45,912 bases of DNA from Burkholderiaceae bacterium. Lineage in GTDB: Bacteria; Pseudomonadota; Gammaproteobacteria; Burkholderiales; Burkholderiaceae_C. The translations under genes and the position numbers were made by a program. How positions within the stretch are numbered: position 1 is the stretch's first letter; every line of letters starts with the position of its first letter. Below the pieces are notes generated by a model. It saw only the letters and a program-made list of their open reading frames with translations, was not told the origin of the DNA and searched no databases. Positions 1 to 9,135 of the stretch are shown one piece after another. Where the stretch lies: positions 1 through 45,912 of the forward strand of contig JAKOND010000338.1 of NCBI GenBank assembly GCA_022702125.1, read 5' to 3'.

Positions 1-669
<669 letters not shown>

Positions 670-671
670 GC

Positions 672-718
672 CGCTGCCGGCCGGGCCGCGGTACGGCGTG
701 CCGGCCACGGCGGCAGCG
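672..718. terminator. Inverted repeat between convergent genes, possible bidirectional terminator
   Basis: CGCTGCCG at 672-679 pairs perfectly with CGGCAGCG at 711-718, and an inner GCCGG/CCGGC (680-684 with 701-705) can extend the stem with a bulge. It fills the 57-base gap between the ABC ATPase stop and the ihfA stop. No T-tract follows on either strand, so its role as a terminator is a guess. Confidence 0.3.
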
Positions 719-726
719 CGTTCGGC

Positions 727-1104
727 TCAGGCGGCCGGGGGCTCCAGGCTGTCGAGGGCGGACTGCACCTGGTCCTTGAGCTTGTGGCTCGCGTGGAAGA
801 TCACCACGCGGCGCGCGTCGATCGGGATCAGCTCCCCCGTCCGGGGATTGCGGCCCGGACGCGGCGCCTTGGTGCGGATCTGGAAATTGCCGAAGCCCGA
901 GAGTTTCACGTCGTGGCCTTCGATCAGCCGCCCGGCGACCATCTCGAAGAACGCGTCCACCATGTCCTTGGCGTCGCGCCGGTTCAGCCCCGCCTGCGTG
1001 CCGACCAGCTCGGACAGGACCGCCTTGGTCAGGGCCGGACCGTCGGTCGTCTCGTCGCCGGACGCGTCGGACAGGGAATCGCGGTTCGTGTTGCGTGGGT
1101 TCAT
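727..1104 (-). CDS. ihfA: Integration host factor subunit alpha
   Basis: A 125-residue DNA-bending protein of the HU/IHF family, which pairs with IhfB and folds DNA sharply for recombination, replication and sigma-54 promoters. The body from [10 protein letters not shown] to the end carries the family core [18 protein letters not shown], followed by TGE and the C-terminal helix. E. coli IhfA has about 99 residues; the extra 25 or so at the N-terminus (rich in Asp, Ser and Thr) form an unstructured-looking extension. The start at ATG 1104 lies 11 bases after the pheT stop, so the gene is translated from the pheST message, the same arrangement as in E. coli. No merR gene follows it; an ABC gene converges instead. 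Confidence 0.95.
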   Translation of the reverse strand: MNPRNTNRDSLSDASGDETTDGPALTKAVLSELVGTQAGLNRRDAKDMVDAFFEMVAGRLIEGHDVKLSGFGNFQIRTKAPRPGRNPRTGELIPIDARRVVIFHASHKLKDQVQSALDSLEPPAA

Positions 1105-1115
1105 TCCAGGATTCC

Positions 1116-3572
1116 TCAGGCGCGCATGCGTGCGCCGACGCGGGTCTTCAGGGCCTCGATGGCCTGCTGCACCGCGGCATCGATCTGGGCATCGGTCAGC
1201 GCGGCCGCCCCGCCGTTGATCCGCAGCCGCAGCGCCAGGCTCTTCTCGCCCGCGCCGAGCCAGGACGCCCCCTCTTTCGCCGCGTCCGCCGCCGGGCGGT
1301 ACACGTCGAACAGCGTCACGCTGCGCACCAGGCCACCGTCCGCCTGCGCGCCCAGGATCGCATCCTGCACCTGCGCATGGCCCACCCGGTCGGCGACGAT
1401 GACCGCGATGTCGCGCTCGATGTCCTGGTGGCGGTCCACCGGCTGGAACACCGGCACGCGGCGCTGCAGCAGGGCATCGAGTTCCAGCTCGAACAGCACC
1501 GGGATCTGCGTGGCCGCCAAGCCGTAGCCCTGGCGCCAGCGCGGATGCAGTTCGCCGACGAAGCCGATCTCCCGGCCATCGAGCAGCACCCGCGCGCTGC
1601 GGCCGGGGTGCAGGGCGGGATGCTCGGCCGCTTCGAAGCGCGGCTGCAGCGGTGCCAGCAGCGCCTCGATGTCGCCCTTGGCGTCGTAGAAATCGACCGC
1701 CTGCCGACGGCCGTCCCACTGCAGCGCGTCGGTGCGGCCCGCGGCCAGGCCGGCCAGCCGCATCGGCTGGCGGTAGCCCCGCACGGTCGTGTCGCTGTCT
1801 GCCACCGTGGCGTCGCGCCGGAAGACGCGGCCGATCTCGAAGACCCGCACCCGCTCGGCCTTGCGGTCGAGGTTGAACTTCAGCACTTGCAGCAGCGACC
1901 CCATCAGCGACGAGCGCATGACGTTCATCTGGCTGGCGATGGGGTTGAGCAACCGGATCGGCTCCGGATTGCCGGCCAGCTCGTGCTCCCAGCGTTCCTC
2001 GACGAAGCTGAAATTGATGGTTTCCTGGTACCCGAGGCCGGCCACCTGGCGGCGCAGCGCATGGATGCCGCGGCGCGACTCGGGCTGCAGCTTCGCGGTG
2101 ATCGGGGCCAGCGGCGGCGTGGTGGGCAGATTCTCGTAGCCGACGACGCGCGCCACCTCCTCGATCAGGTCTTCCTCGAGGGCGATGTCGAAGCGGTAGG
2201 ACGGCGGGGTCACGACCAGCACGCCCCCATCGTCCTGCTGTTCCGCCTCGGCCACGCCCAGCCCCAGGCCGGCCAGCGCATCGCGGCATTGCGCCAGGGT
2301 CAGCGGCATGCCGATGACCTTCGCGGCGCGGGCCACCCGCAGACGCACCGGCGGCTGCTCCGGCATGCGGACCTGCAGGTCGTCGACCGGGCCGGGCTCG
2401 CCGCCGCAGATCTCCAGCACCAGCGCGGTGATGCGTTCGAGGTGCTCGACCAGATGACCCGGATCGACGCCGCGCTCGAAGCGGTGGCCCGCGTCGGTCG
2501 AGAAGTTGAAGCGGCGCGAGCGGCCGGCGATGGCCGCCGGATGCCAGAACGCGGCCTCGATGTAGATGTTGGTCGTGCCGTCGGTGATGGACGAGGCCTC
2601 GCCGCCCATGATGCCGGCCAGCGACTCGACCTGCTGCGCATCGGCGATCACGCCGACCTGCGCGTCGAGCGCGACCGTGCTGCCGTTGAGCAGTTGGAGC
2701 TGTTCGCCCGCGCGCGCCCAGCGCACGTCCAGCGGCGCATGGATCTTGTCGAGGTCGAACATGTGCGACGGACGGCCGAGTTCGAACATCACGTAGTTCG
2801 AGATGTCCACCAGCGGCGCGACCGCGCGCTGGCCGCAGCGGGCCAACCGCTCCACCATCCACTGCGGGGTGGTGGCCCGGGGATTCACGTTGCGCACGAC
2901 GCGGCCGGCGAAGCGCCCGCACAGGTCGGGGGCCGAGACGGTGACCGGCAGGCGCTGGTCGTGCATTGCCGGCACCGCCGGGAAGGATGGCGCCTGCAGC
3001 GGCGCCCCGGTCAGGGCCGCCAGCTCGCGCGCCACGCCGTAGACGCTCAGGCAGTGCGCCAGGTTGGGCGTGAGCTTCAGGGTGAAGAGCGTGTCGTCCA
3101 GGTTCAGCCAGTCGCGGATGTCGGTGCCGACCGGCGCATCGGCCGCCAGCTCCAGCAGCCCGCCGGTGTCCTCGCCGATCCGCAGTTCGCGCGCCGAGCA
3201 CAGCATGCCCTGGCTTTCCACGCCGCGCAGCTTGCCGACCTTGATCAGGAAGGGCTTGCCGTCCTCGCCGGGCGGCAGTTCGGCCCCGACCAGCGCGCAG
3301 GGTACCAGGATGCCAGCGCGCGCGTTGGGCGCGCCGCAGACGATGTTCAGCGGCGCGTCCTGGCCGACATCGACCTGGCACACGCGCAGGCGGTCGGCAT
3401 TGGGATGCTGCTCGGCCTGCAGGATGCGGCCGACCACGATCTTGCGGAAGGCGGGCGCCACCGGGCGCAGTTCCTCGACTTCCAGTCCGGCCATCGTCAG
3501 GGTATCGGCCAGCGCCTGCGTATCCAGCGGGGGATTGCAAAAGGCGCGCAGCCAGGATTCCGGAAATTGCAT
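1116..3572 (-). CDS. pheT: Phenylalanyl-tRNA synthetase beta subunit
   Basis: The 818-residue beta chain of the alpha2-beta2 PheRS, which charges tRNA-Phe in the cytoplasm together with PheS. Domains in order: an N-terminal tRNA-binding OB-fold around residues 40-150 ([19 protein letters not shown], then [19 protein letters not shown]), the B3/B4 editing region (about 200-400), the B5 domain, the catalytic-like core, and a C-terminal ferredoxin-like anticodon-binding domain ending near VTLFDVYRP and the ALTDAQID segment. Length is close to E. coli PheT (795). The start ATG at 3572 follows an upstream GAGAGATCCC. It lies 63 bases after pheS and 11 bases before ihfA, so the three form one transcript. 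Confidence 0.97.
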   Translation of the reverse strand: MQFPESWLRAFCNPPLDTQALADTLTMAGLEVEELRPVAPAFRKIVVGRILQAEQHPNADRLRVCQVDVGQDAPLNIVCGAPNARAGILVPCALVGAELPPGEDGKPFLIKVGKLRGVESQGMLCSARELRIGEDTGGLLELAADAPVGTDIRDWLNLDDTLFTLKLTPNLAHCLSVYGVARELAALTGAPLQAPSFPAVPAMHDQRLPVTVSAPDLCGRFAGRVVRNVNPRATTPQWMVERLARCGQRAVAPLVDISNYVMFELGRPSHMFDLDKIHAPLDVRWARAGEQLQLLNGSTVALDAQVGVIADAQQVESLAGIMGGEASSITDGTTNIYIEAAFWHPAAIAGRSRRFNFSTDAGHRFERGVDPGHLVEHLERITALVLEICGGEPGPVDDLQVRMPEQPPVRLRVARAAKVIGMPLTLAQCRDALAGLGLGVAEAEQQDDGGVLVVTPPSYRFDIALEEDLIEEVARVVGYENLPTTPPLAPITAKLQPESRRGIHALRRQVAGLGYQETINFSFVEERWEHELAGNPEPIRLLNPIASQMNVMRSSLMGSLLQVLKFNLDRKAERVRVFEIGRVFRRDATVADSDTTVRGYRQPMRLAGLAAGRTDALQWDGRRQAVDFYDAKGDIEALLAPLQPRFEAAEHPALHPGRSARVLLDGREIGFVGELHPRWRQGYGLAATQIPVLFELELDALLQRRVPVFQPVDRHQDIERDIAVIVADRVGHAQVQDAILGAQADGGLVRSVTLFDVYRPAADAAKEGASWLGAGEKSLALRLRINGGAAALTDAQIDAAVQQAIEALKTRVGARMRA

Positions 3573-3635
3573 GGGATCTCTCTCGTGATTCGTGTCTCGA
3601 TGGTTCGGTGCGGACCCGCGGCCCGCGTCCCGGGC

Positions 3636-4691
3636 CTAGCGGAACTGGCGCAGGAAGCGCAGGTCGCCCTCGAAGAACAGGCGCAGGTCGTTGATGCCGT
3701 AGCGCAGCATGGTCAGGCGGTCCGGCCCCATGCCGAAGGCGAAGCCGATGAAGCGCTCCGGATCCAGCCCCATGTTGCGCACCACGTTCGGATGCACCTG
3801 GCCGGACCCCGCCACCTCCAGCCAGCGGCCGGCGAGCGGGCCGCTCTGGAACTGGATGTCCACTTCGGCGCTGGGCTCGGTGAAGGGGAAGAAGCTCGGT
3901 CGGAAGCGCAGCACCAGGTCGCGGCTCTCGAAGAAGGTGCGGCAGAAGTCGGTGAATACGACCTTGAGGTCCTTGAAGCTCACGTTCTCGCCGATCCACA
4001 GGCCCTCGCACTGGTGGAACATCGGCGAATGGGTCGCATCGCTGTCCACCCGGTAGGTGCGGCCGGGGGCGATGACCCGAATCTCCGGCATGCCCTCACC
4101 GGCATCGAGCGCGGCGCGGTGGCGCTTCACATGCTGGACCGCGTGGCGGATCTGCATCGGGCTGGTATGGGTGCGCAGCAGGTGCGGCGGCGCGTCGGGG
4201 CCCGCGCCCTCGACGTAGAAAGTGTCGTGCATCGAACGCGCCGGATGGTCTTCCGGCGTGTTGAGCGCGGTGAAATTGAACCAGTCGGTCTCGATCTCCG
4301 GACCGTCGGCCACCTCGAAACCCATCGAGGCGAAGATGCCTTCGATGCGCTCCAGCGTGATCGATACCGGATGCAGCCCGCCCGGGCCGCGCTGCCGCCC
4401 CGGCAGGGTGACATCCAGCGCCTCGGCCTGCAACTGCGCCTGCAGTTCCGCATCGGCCAGCGCCTGGCGGCGCGCATTCAGCGCCGCCTCGATGGCCTGC
4501 TTGGCCAGGTTGATCGCTGCCCCACGGGTCTTCTTCTCGTCCACCGGCAGGCTCGCCAGGTCTTTCATCAGGGCGGTGATGCGCCCGGATTTCCCGAGGA
4601 AGCGCGCCTTGGCATTCTCCAGATCGGCGGGCAACGCGGCCTGCGCGAAATCCGTCTCGGCGCTGGCGACCAGCGCGTCCAACTCGTTCAT
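3636..4691 (-). CDS. pheS: Phenylalanyl-tRNA synthetase alpha subunit
   Basis: The 351-residue catalytic chain of PheRS. An N-terminal coiled-coil (about residues 1-90, ending in [19 protein letters not shown]) is followed by the class II core, with motif 2 near [11 protein letters not shown] and [18 protein letters not shown], and motif 3 near [18 protein letters not shown]. Start choice: ATG at 4691 has GAAAGA about 6 bases upstream and matches the usual N-terminus (MNELDALV). In-frame start codons at 4733 and 4710 would run through the terminator hairpin at 4712-4743 and look less likely. The 124-base gap from rplT holds that hairpin, so expression may be tuned separately from the ribosomal protein genes. 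Confidence 0.96.
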   Translation of the reverse strand: MNELDALVASAETDFAQAALPADLENAKARFLGKSGRITALMKDLASLPVDEKKTRGAAINLAKQAIEAALNARRQALADAELQAQLQAEALDVTLPGRQRGPGGLHPVSITLERIEGIFASMGFEVADGPEIETDWFNFTALNTPEDHPARSMHDTFYVEGAGPDAPPHLLRTHTSPMQIRHAVQHVKRHRAALDAGEGMPEIRVIAPGRTYRVDSDATHSPMFHQCEGLWIGENVSFKDLKVVFTDFCRTFFESRDLVLRFRPSFFPFTEPSAEVDIQFQSGPLAGRWLEVAGSGQVHPNVVRNMGLDPERFIGFAFGMGPDRLTMLRYGINDLRLFFEGDLRFLRQFR

Positions 4692-4711
4692 AGCGATTCT
4701 TTCGTCCATGG

Positions 4712-4743
4712 AAAAAGGGCCAGGACTCGACAAGCCCTGGCCC
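4712..4743 (-). terminator. Rho-independent terminator or attenuator before pheS
   Basis: GGGCCAGG (4717-4724) pairs with CCTGGCCC (4736-4743), with two further inner pairs, and on the minus strand the stem is followed at once by five T (4716-4712). It lies between rplT and pheS, 21 bases before the pheS start codon. Read on the minus strand it has full intrinsic-terminator form and can either stop or attenuate operon read-through into pheST-ihfA. Confidence 0.75.
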
Positions 4744-4815
4744 TTGTTTCTGGCATCGCGGATCGCCGCGCCATCACCAGCGAACTGGCGGGACGCAACG
4801 GTTCCGGGATGCGTC

Positions 4816-5178
4816 TCAGGCTGCTGCCAGCGTGCTCTTGACCTGATCGACGATGCGGGCGAAGCCCGCCTTGTCGTGGACGGCCAGATCGGCGAGGACC
4901 TTGCGGTCGATCTCGATCGAAGCCTTCTTCAGGCCGTTGGCGAACTGGCTGTAGGTCATGCCCAGTTCGCGGGATGCGGCGTTGATACGCGCGATCCAGA
5001 GCTGGCGGAAGACGCGCTTCTTGGTCCGGCGATCGCGGTATGCGTACTGGCCGGCCTTCATCACCGCCTGCTTGGCGATGCGGAAGACGTTGCCGCGGCG
5101 ACCGCGGAAGCCCTTGGCGAGGGCGAGGACTTTCTTGTGGCGGGCGCGTGCCGTTACACCACGTTTGACGCGAGGCAT
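4816..5178 (-). CDS. rplT: 50S ribosomal protein L20
   Basis: A 120-residue, very basic rRNA-binding protein needed for early 50S assembly, and in many bacteria a repressor of its own operon. The N-terminus [18 protein letters not shown] and the sequence from [15 protein letters not shown] through [11 protein letters not shown] to RLW-type [15 protein letters not shown] are diagnostic of L20. Length is within a few residues of E. coli L20 (118). It follows rpmI by 29 bases, with AAGGAGCACAC before the ATG as a strong ribosome binding site. It is the last ribosomal gene before the terminator-like hairpin. Confidence 0.98.
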   Translation of the reverse strand: MPRVKRGVTARARHKKVLALAKGFRGRRGNVFRIAKQAVMKAGQYAYRDRRTKKRVFRQLWIARINAASRELGMTYSQFANGLKKASIEIDRKVLADLAVHDKAGFARIVDQVKSTLAAA

Positions 5179-5207
5179 GTGTGTGCTCCTTCAGTTCGTC
5201 GTGTTGA

Positions 5208-5411
5208 TCAAAGGCCTGCCAGCGGCAGCATCTGTGCGATATGACCCATGTTGGTCTCGTGCACCGACACCGAACCGCGCAGCTGGCGCTTGTTCTTGGT
5301 GGTCTTCTTGGTCAGGATGTGACGCTTGAAGGCTTGACCGCGCTTGACGGTTCCACCCGGACGAACGCGAAAGCGCTTTTTCGCGCTGCTCTTGGTCTTC
5401 ATTTTGGGCAT
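5208..5411 (-). CDS. rpmI: 50S ribosomal protein L35
   Basis: A 67-residue basic large-subunit protein. [20 protein letters not shown] and the [16 protein letters not shown] segment are the L35 signature, and the length equals the family norm (64-67). A near-perfect AAGGAGC stands 5-11 bases before the ATG at 5411. It lies between infC and rplT, as in nearly all bacteria. The 221-base leader separating it from infC is long for this operon and contains hairpins. Confidence 0.98.
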   Translation of the reverse strand: MPKMKTKSSAKKRFRVRPGGTVKRGQAFKRHILTKKTTKNKRQLRGSVSVHETNMGHIAQMLPLAGL

Positions 5412-5632
5412 GTCGATGCTCCTTTTTGCGTGCTCGTGAGGCGCTGCGAACCTACGCAGGCTTGATGGCCCCGAGCCACTTGTTCGGCCGACAGCCCGAA
5501 GGCTGACGCCGGTACGCGGGCCGAAACCCGCGCTGCAGGAAAGCTATCGCTTTCCTGCGGTTCAAAGAAATGCCGCTGGAGCAATTCCTCTGAAATTCTT
5601 TTGTCGGATCCTCCGGCACCGATGCCCGTCTA
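5412..5632 (-). promoter_or_regulatory. Structured infC-rpmI spacer, candidate L20-binding leader
   Basis: This 221-base stretch carries no convincing gene. It has a perfect 10-bp hairpin, GCAGGAAAGC (5535-5544) with GCTTTCCTGC (5549-5558) and a 4-base loop, and next to it GCGGG (5516-5520) with CCCGC (5527-5531). In E. coli, L20 represses rpmI-rplT by binding a structured leader in this same place. Equating the two is an inference from position and structure; no T-tract follows, so a terminator is unlikely. Confidence 0.4.
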
Positions 5633-6226
5633 TCAGGCGGCAGCGGATGCCGGGGCATCGGAAGCACGTGCCTGCACGGGCTTCTTGCGACCCGGCGCGA
5701 TCATCATGATCATCTGCCGGCCTTCGAGCTTGGGGAACTGCTCCACCTGGATCAGGTCGCCGAGATCGGTTCGGATGCGCTGCAGCAGGGCCATGCCGAT
5801 TTCCTGGTGGGTGATTTCCCGACCGCGGAAACGCAGCGTGATCTTGCACTTGTCGCCTTCCTCGAGGAAACGGCGAATGTTGCGCATCTTGATGTTGTAG
5901 TCGCCGTCGTCGGTACCGGGCCGGAACTTGATTTCCTTGACCTCGATGACCTTCTGCTTCGACTTCGCTTCCGCCGCCTTCTTCTGCTCCTGGTACTTGA
6001 ACTTTCCGTAGTCCATCAGGCGGCAGACCGGCGGATTGGCGGTCGCGGCGATTTCCACCAGGTCCACGTCCAATTCACCCGCCATGCGCAATGCATCTGC
6101 GAGGCTCACGATGCCGAGGGGCTCGTTCTCCGGACCGGAGAGTCGAACCTCCGGGGCCATGATTTCACGGTTCAGGCGGTGCTTCCGCTCTTCGCGGTGA
6201 CGGCGGTCACGAAATTCAGTAGCGAT
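5633..6226 (-). CDS. infC: Translation initiation factor IF-3, ATC start codon
   Basis: A 197-residue factor that binds the 30S subunit, checks the start codon and initiator tRNA, and keeps the subunits apart. The N-terminal domain ([19 protein letters not shown], then [13 protein letters not shown]) and C-terminal domain ([20 protein letters not shown], then [12 protein letters not shown]) are both complete. Start: homology runs upstream of ATG 6160 to ATC at 6226-6224. An in-frame TGA lies two codons further up (6232-6230), and there is no ATG, GTG or TTG in between. AAAAGGA lies 8 bases before the ATC. Rare AUU or AUC starts are known for infC and let IF-3 limit its own synthesis. The C-terminal Ala-rich tail is slightly long. 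Confidence 0.95.
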   Translation of the reverse strand: MATEFRDRRHREERKHRLNREIMAPEVRLSGPENEPLGIVSLADALRMAGELDVDLVEIAATANPPVCRLMDYGKFKYQEQKKAAEAKSKQKVIEVKEIKFRPGTDDGDYNIKMRNIRRFLEEGDKCKITLRFRGREITHQEIGMALLQRIRTDLGDLIQVEQFPKLEGRQMIMMIAPGRKKPVQARASDAPASAAA

Positions 6227-6241
6227 GGCTCAAATCCTTTT
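6227..6241 (-). promoter_or_regulatory. Ribosome binding site fixing the infC ATC start
   Basis: On the minus strand AAAAGGA (6241-6235) is followed by 8 bases and then ATC (6226-6224). The spacing is ideal for this codon and too far (more than 70 bases) for the downstream ATG at 6160. The in-frame TGA at 6232-6230 blocks any earlier start. Confidence 0.8.
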
Positions 6242-6302
6242 CAAATCGCCACGGTATGTGGCTTGGCCGCGCAGCGGGTGCGTCTCGCGATGATCGCCCG
6301 GA

Positions 6303-8210
6303 TCATCGCTTGAGGTCGATGTCGCTGGCGAGCTTCTCTCGGAAGCCTTCCAGCGTCATGACGCCGAGGTCTACATTGCCTCGGGCACGGACTGCAACGG
6401 AACCCGCCGCCTTCTCCTTGTCGCCCACGACGAGGATGTAAGGAGGCTTTTGCAACGAATGCTCTCGTATTTTATACGTAATCTTCTCGTTGCGCAGATC
6501 GAGCTGCACCCTAAGCCCTTGTTGCTGCAGCATTTTGGCAATTTCGCGACAGTAATCGGCCTGGGCATCGGTGATGTTGAGCACCACGACCTGCACCGGC
6601 GCGAGCCAGGCGGGCAGCGCGCCCGCATGCTGTTCGATCAGGATGCCGATGAAACGCTCCAGGCTGCCGACGATGGCGCGGTGCAGCATCACCGGCCGGT
6701 GGCGCTCGCCGTCCTCGCCCACGTACTCGGCGTCGAGGCGCTCGGGCATCGAGAAATCGACCTGGATGGTGCCGCACTGCCACTGGCGGCCGATGGCGTC
6801 GCGCAGGGTGTACTCGATCTTCGGGCCGTAGAAGGCGCCGTCGCCGGGCGCGATCTGGAATTCGCATCCCGAGGCCTTGAGGCTCTCGATCAGCGCGTGC
6901 TCGGCCTTGTCCCAGACCGCATCGGAGCCGATGCGCTTCTCGGGCCGGGTCGCCACCTTGTAGATGATGTCGGTGAAGCCGAACTCGCGGTAGACCTTCA
7001 CCAGCAGGCTGGTGAAGTCGGTGCACTCCTGCAGGATCTGCTCTTCGGTGCAGAAGATGTGACCGTCGTCCTGGGTGAAGCCCCGCACCCGCATGATGCC
7101 GTGCAGGCCGCCGGTCGGCTCGTTGCGGTGGCACTGTCCGAATTCGCCGTAGCGCAGCGGCAGGTCGCGGTAGCTCTTGATGCCCTGGTTGAAGATCAGG
7201 ATGTGGCCCGGGCAGTTCATCGGCTTGAGCGCGTAGTCGCGCTTCTCCGATTCGGTCGTGAACATGTTCTCGCGGTACTTGTCCCAGTGGCCGGTCTTCT
7301 CCCAGAGGGTCTTGTCCAGGATCTGCGGGCCCTTGACTTCCAGGTAGCCGTTGTCCCGGTAGACCGCGCGCATGTACTGCTCCACGCCCTGCCAGATGGC
7401 CCAGCCCTTCGGATGCCAGAACACCAGCCCCGGCGCATGCTCGTCGAGGTGGAACAGGTCCAGCTCGCGGCCGAGCCTGCGGTGGTCGCGCTTCTCAGCC
7501 TCTTCCATGCGCTGGATGTACTGGTCGAGCTGCTTCTTGTCGGCCCAGGCGGTGCCGTAGATGCGCTGCAGCTGCTCGTTCTTCGCGTCGCCGCGCCAGT
7601 AGGCCCCGGACACCCGGGTCAGCTTGAAGGCCTTCAGGAAACGCGTGTTCGGCACGTGCGGGCCGCGGCACATGTCCACGTATTCCTGGTGGTAGTAGAG
7701 GCCCATGGCCTGCTCGTCGGGCATGTCCTCGATGAGGCGCAGCTTGTAGTCCTCGCCGCGGCTGCGGAACACCTCGACGACCTCGTCGCGCGGCGTCATC
7801 CTCTTGACCACGTCGTAGTCCTGCGCGATGAGCTCCTTCATCCGCTGCTCGATCGCGGCGATGTCTTCGGGCGTGAACGGACGCTCGTAGGCGATGTCGT
7901 AGTAGAAGCCTTCGTCGATGACCGGGCCGATGACCATCTTCGCGCCGGGATAGAGCTGCTTGACCGCATGACCGACCAGGTGGGCGGTGGAGTGGCGGAT
8001 GATCTCGACGCCCTCGTCGTCCTTGGGCGTGATGATCTGCAGGCGGGCGTCCCGGTCGATGCGGTCGCTCGCATCGACCAGGCGCCCGTCCACCTTGCCT
8101 GCGACGGTGACCTTGGCCAGCCCCGGGCCGATGGAGGAGGCGACATCTGCCACGGTGACCGGGCCGGGGTACTGGCGCTGCGAACCGTCGGGAAGCGTGA
8201 TCTGGATCAT
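6303..8210 (-). CDS. thrS: Threonyl-tRNA synthetase
   Basis: A 635-residue class II synthetase that charges tRNA-Thr and hydrolyses mischarged Ser-tRNA-Thr. Domains: TGS at about 1-62 ([16 protein letters not shown]), the editing domain with its metal-type HxxxH at H73/H77 (HSTAH), the catalytic core with the zinc cysteine in MNCPGH and motif 2 in the [15 protein letters not shown] stretch, and the C-terminal anticodon domain ending [10 protein letters not shown]. coli ThrS has 642 residues. The start at ATG 8210 matches the usual [10 protein letters not shown]-terminus; a GTG at 8246 would add 12 unlikely residues. No good Shine-Dalgarno precedes it. It is first in the operon, 70 bases after an attenuator-type terminator. 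Confidence 0.97.
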   Translation of the reverse strand: MIQITLPDGSQRQYPGPVTVADVASSIGPGLAKVTVAGKVDGRLVDASDRIDRDARLQIITPKDDEGVEIIRHSTAHLVGHAVKQLYPGAKMVIGPVIDEGFYYDIAYERPFTPEDIAAIEQRMKELIAQDYDVVKRMTPRDEVVEVFRSRGEDYKLRLIEDMPDEQAMGLYYHQEYVDMCRGPHVPNTRFLKAFKLTRVSGAYWRGDAKNEQLQRIYGTAWADKKQLDQYIQRMEEAEKRDHRRLGRELDLFHLDEHAPGLVFWHPKGWAIWQGVEQYMRAVYRDNGYLEVKGPQILDKTLWEKTGHWDKYRENMFTTESEKRDYALKPMNCPGHILIFNQGIKSYRDLPLRYGEFGQCHRNEPTGGLHGIMRVRGFTQDDGHIFCTEEQILQECTDFTSLLVKVYREFGFTDIIYKVATRPEKRIGSDAVWDKAEHALIESLKASGCEFQIAPGDGAFYGPKIEYTLRDAIGRQWQCGTIQVDFSMPERLDAEYVGEDGERHRPVMLHRAIVGSLERFIGILIEQHAGALPAWLAPVQVVVLNITDAQADYCREIAKMLQQQGLRVQLDLRNEKITYKIREHSLQKPPYILVVGDKEKAAGSVAVRARGNVDLGVMTLEGFREKLASDIDLKR

Positions 8211-8281
8211 GGGGGATTCGAAGAGGGAAAGAGGAGGGATCGGCACGGATGCCGCTGGGTGCGGGCAGGCGTCCGGAAACG

Positions 8282-8305
8282 AAAAAGCGCGGGGAGCCCG
8301 CGCTT
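8282..8305 (-). terminator. Terminator hairpin in the thrS leader
   Basis: A perfect 9-bp stem, AAGCGCGGG (8285-8293) with CCCGCGCTT (8297-8305) and a 3-base loop, is followed on the minus strand by a run of five T (8286-8282). It lies between the Thr-rich leader ORF (8346-8396) and the thrS start (8210), where a transcription attenuator is expected. Confidence 0.8.
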
Positions 8306-8339
8306 CGGTCTGGATCTGGCTCAGGCAGGCGCGAACGGT

Positions 8340-8356
8340 CCCGCCTCAGCGGCGGG
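8340..8356 (-). promoter_or_regulatory. Hairpin over the leader-peptide stop codon
   Basis: CCCGCC (8340-8345) pairs with GGCGGG (8351-8356), placing the leader ORF's TGA (8348-8346) in the 5-base loop. In leader-peptide attenuators a hairpin in this place is the early pause stem that a ribosome at the stop codon would melt. That role is inferred here from position only. Confidence 0.45.
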
Positions 8357-8396
8357 TCAGGATTCCTGTCGTAGTTCGCGGTGTCATAACCGGCAT
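8346..8396 (-). CDS. Threonine-rich leader peptide of the thrS operon (attenuator)
   Basis: A 16-codon ORF reading MPVMTPRTTTGILTRR, with five Thr codons (ACA, ACT, ACG, ACA, ACC), three of them consecutive. It ends 40 bases before a perfect terminator hairpin (8282-8305) and 135 bases before thrS. GAGAAAGG lies just upstream; a second in-frame ATG at 8387 is better spaced from AAAGG. By the logic of known amino-acid leader peptides, ribosome stalling on Thr codons when charged tRNA-Thr is scarce would let transcription pass the terminator. Content, order and terminator are seen; the mechanism is inferred, and I could not fold the RNA to show the competing antiterminator. Confidence 0.6.
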   Translation of the reverse strand: MPVMTPRTTTGILTRR

Positions 8397-8534
8397 GCCT
8401 TTCTCGCTCTTTCGGATGAAATGAAACCGCTCGATGGTAACAGGCGGCCCCGGGCGTCCGCCACCCAGGAAGCCCCGGTGCCGCGCGCTATCGACCGCGA
8501 CGCAACAGACGTGACGCGCACACGGCAAAAAACC

Positions 8535-8563
8535 TTGGAAACCCGTTTTTTCTCCAGTAGCAT
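8535..8563 (+). promoter_or_regulatory. Candidate sigma-70 promoter for the SWIB gene
   Basis: TTGGAA (8535-8540) and TAGCAT (8558-8563) are separated by exactly 17 bases. Both match four of six consensus positions. Transcription would begin near 8570, about 70 bases before the SWIB start. The region 8397-8534 shows nothing else that I can assign. Confidence 0.4.
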
Positions 8564-8642
8564 GGAAGGAGCCACGTGCACGGCCGAAGGGCCGCCACTT
8601 CCTCGGCGATTCACCATACTCCAAGAAGGGAAAATTCAGACC

Positions 8643-8972
8643 ATGGCCACTGCGAAGAAAGCGCCAGCAACCAAAGCTCCTGCCAAGACCGCGGCGGCTT
8701 CTGCAAGCGTCCCTGCCAAGAAGCGGACTCCGAATCCGGCCTTCATGAAAGCCCTCAAGCCCAGCCCGGCACTCGCCGCCGTCGTCGGCGCCACGCCGCT
8801 GCCGCGCACCGAAGTCGTCAGCAAGCTGTGGGTCTACATCAAGGAACACAACCTGCAAGAGCCGACCAACAAGCGCCTGATCAACGCCGACGCCAAGCTC
8901 AAGGCCATTTTCGAGAAGGACCAGGTGTCCATGTTCGAACTGGCCGCGCTGATCGGCAAGCACGTCAGCTGA
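8643..8972 (+). CDS. Small SWIB/MDM2-domain protein
   Basis: A 109-residue protein. Residues 1-30 are Lys/Ala/Pro-rich (KKAPATKAPAKTAAA), like a histone H1 tail. Residues of about 35-109 form a SWIB fold (FMKALKPSPALAAVVG, LPRTEVVSKLWVYIKEHNLQ, KRLINADAKLKAIF, MFELAALIGKHV). In eukaryotes SWIB domains sit in chromatin remodellers and MDM2; in bacteria, stand-alone copies occur in chlamydiae and some beta- and deltaproteobacteria, with no settled role. The basic tail suggests nucleoid binding, which is an inference. GAAGGG lies 13 bases before the ATG, and a strong terminator follows, so it appears to be a single-gene transcript. Confidence 0.88.
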   Translation: MATAKKAPATKAPAKTAAASASVPAKKRTPNPAFMKALKPSPALAAVVGATPLPRTEVVSKLWVYIKEHNLQEPTNKRLINADAKLKAIFEKDQVSMFELAALIGKHVS

Positions 8973-9028
8973 TCGCACCCGGCCGCCCGACAGAACCGCT
9001 CTGCACGTTCCATCGGGCTCCAAAGAAG

Positions 9029-9055
9029 GCTTCTCTCGCGAGAAGCTTTTTTTTT
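9029..9055 (+). terminator. Rho-independent terminator after the SWIB gene
   Basis: GCTTCTC (9029-9035) pairs with GAGAAGC (9040-9046) across a TCGC tetraloop and runs straight into nine T (9047-9055). It is the clearest plus-strand terminator in the window and isolates the SWIB gene from aat. Confidence 0.9.
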
Positions 9056-9135
9056 GGGGAAGGCGGCATCCTCGTTCCCGTCTCGCGTTTTCGCGGAATC
9101 GCCTGCACCGCACACCCCGCCCGCCGCTCCCGCCC

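Noticed and set aside
1095-4841. Plus-strand open frame of 1248 codons opposite pheT and pheS
   Set aside because: It is the antisense shadow of two conserved synthetase genes, with low-complexity Arg/Ala/Gly/His-rich product and no domain. Such frames recur opposite most genes here, for example opposite thrS, dnaE and clpA.
5399-5667. Small minus-strand frames in the infC-rpmI spacer (61 and 71 codons)
   Set aside because: No similarity, no ribosome binding site, and they overlap infC or rpmI; RNA structure is a better reading of this spacer.
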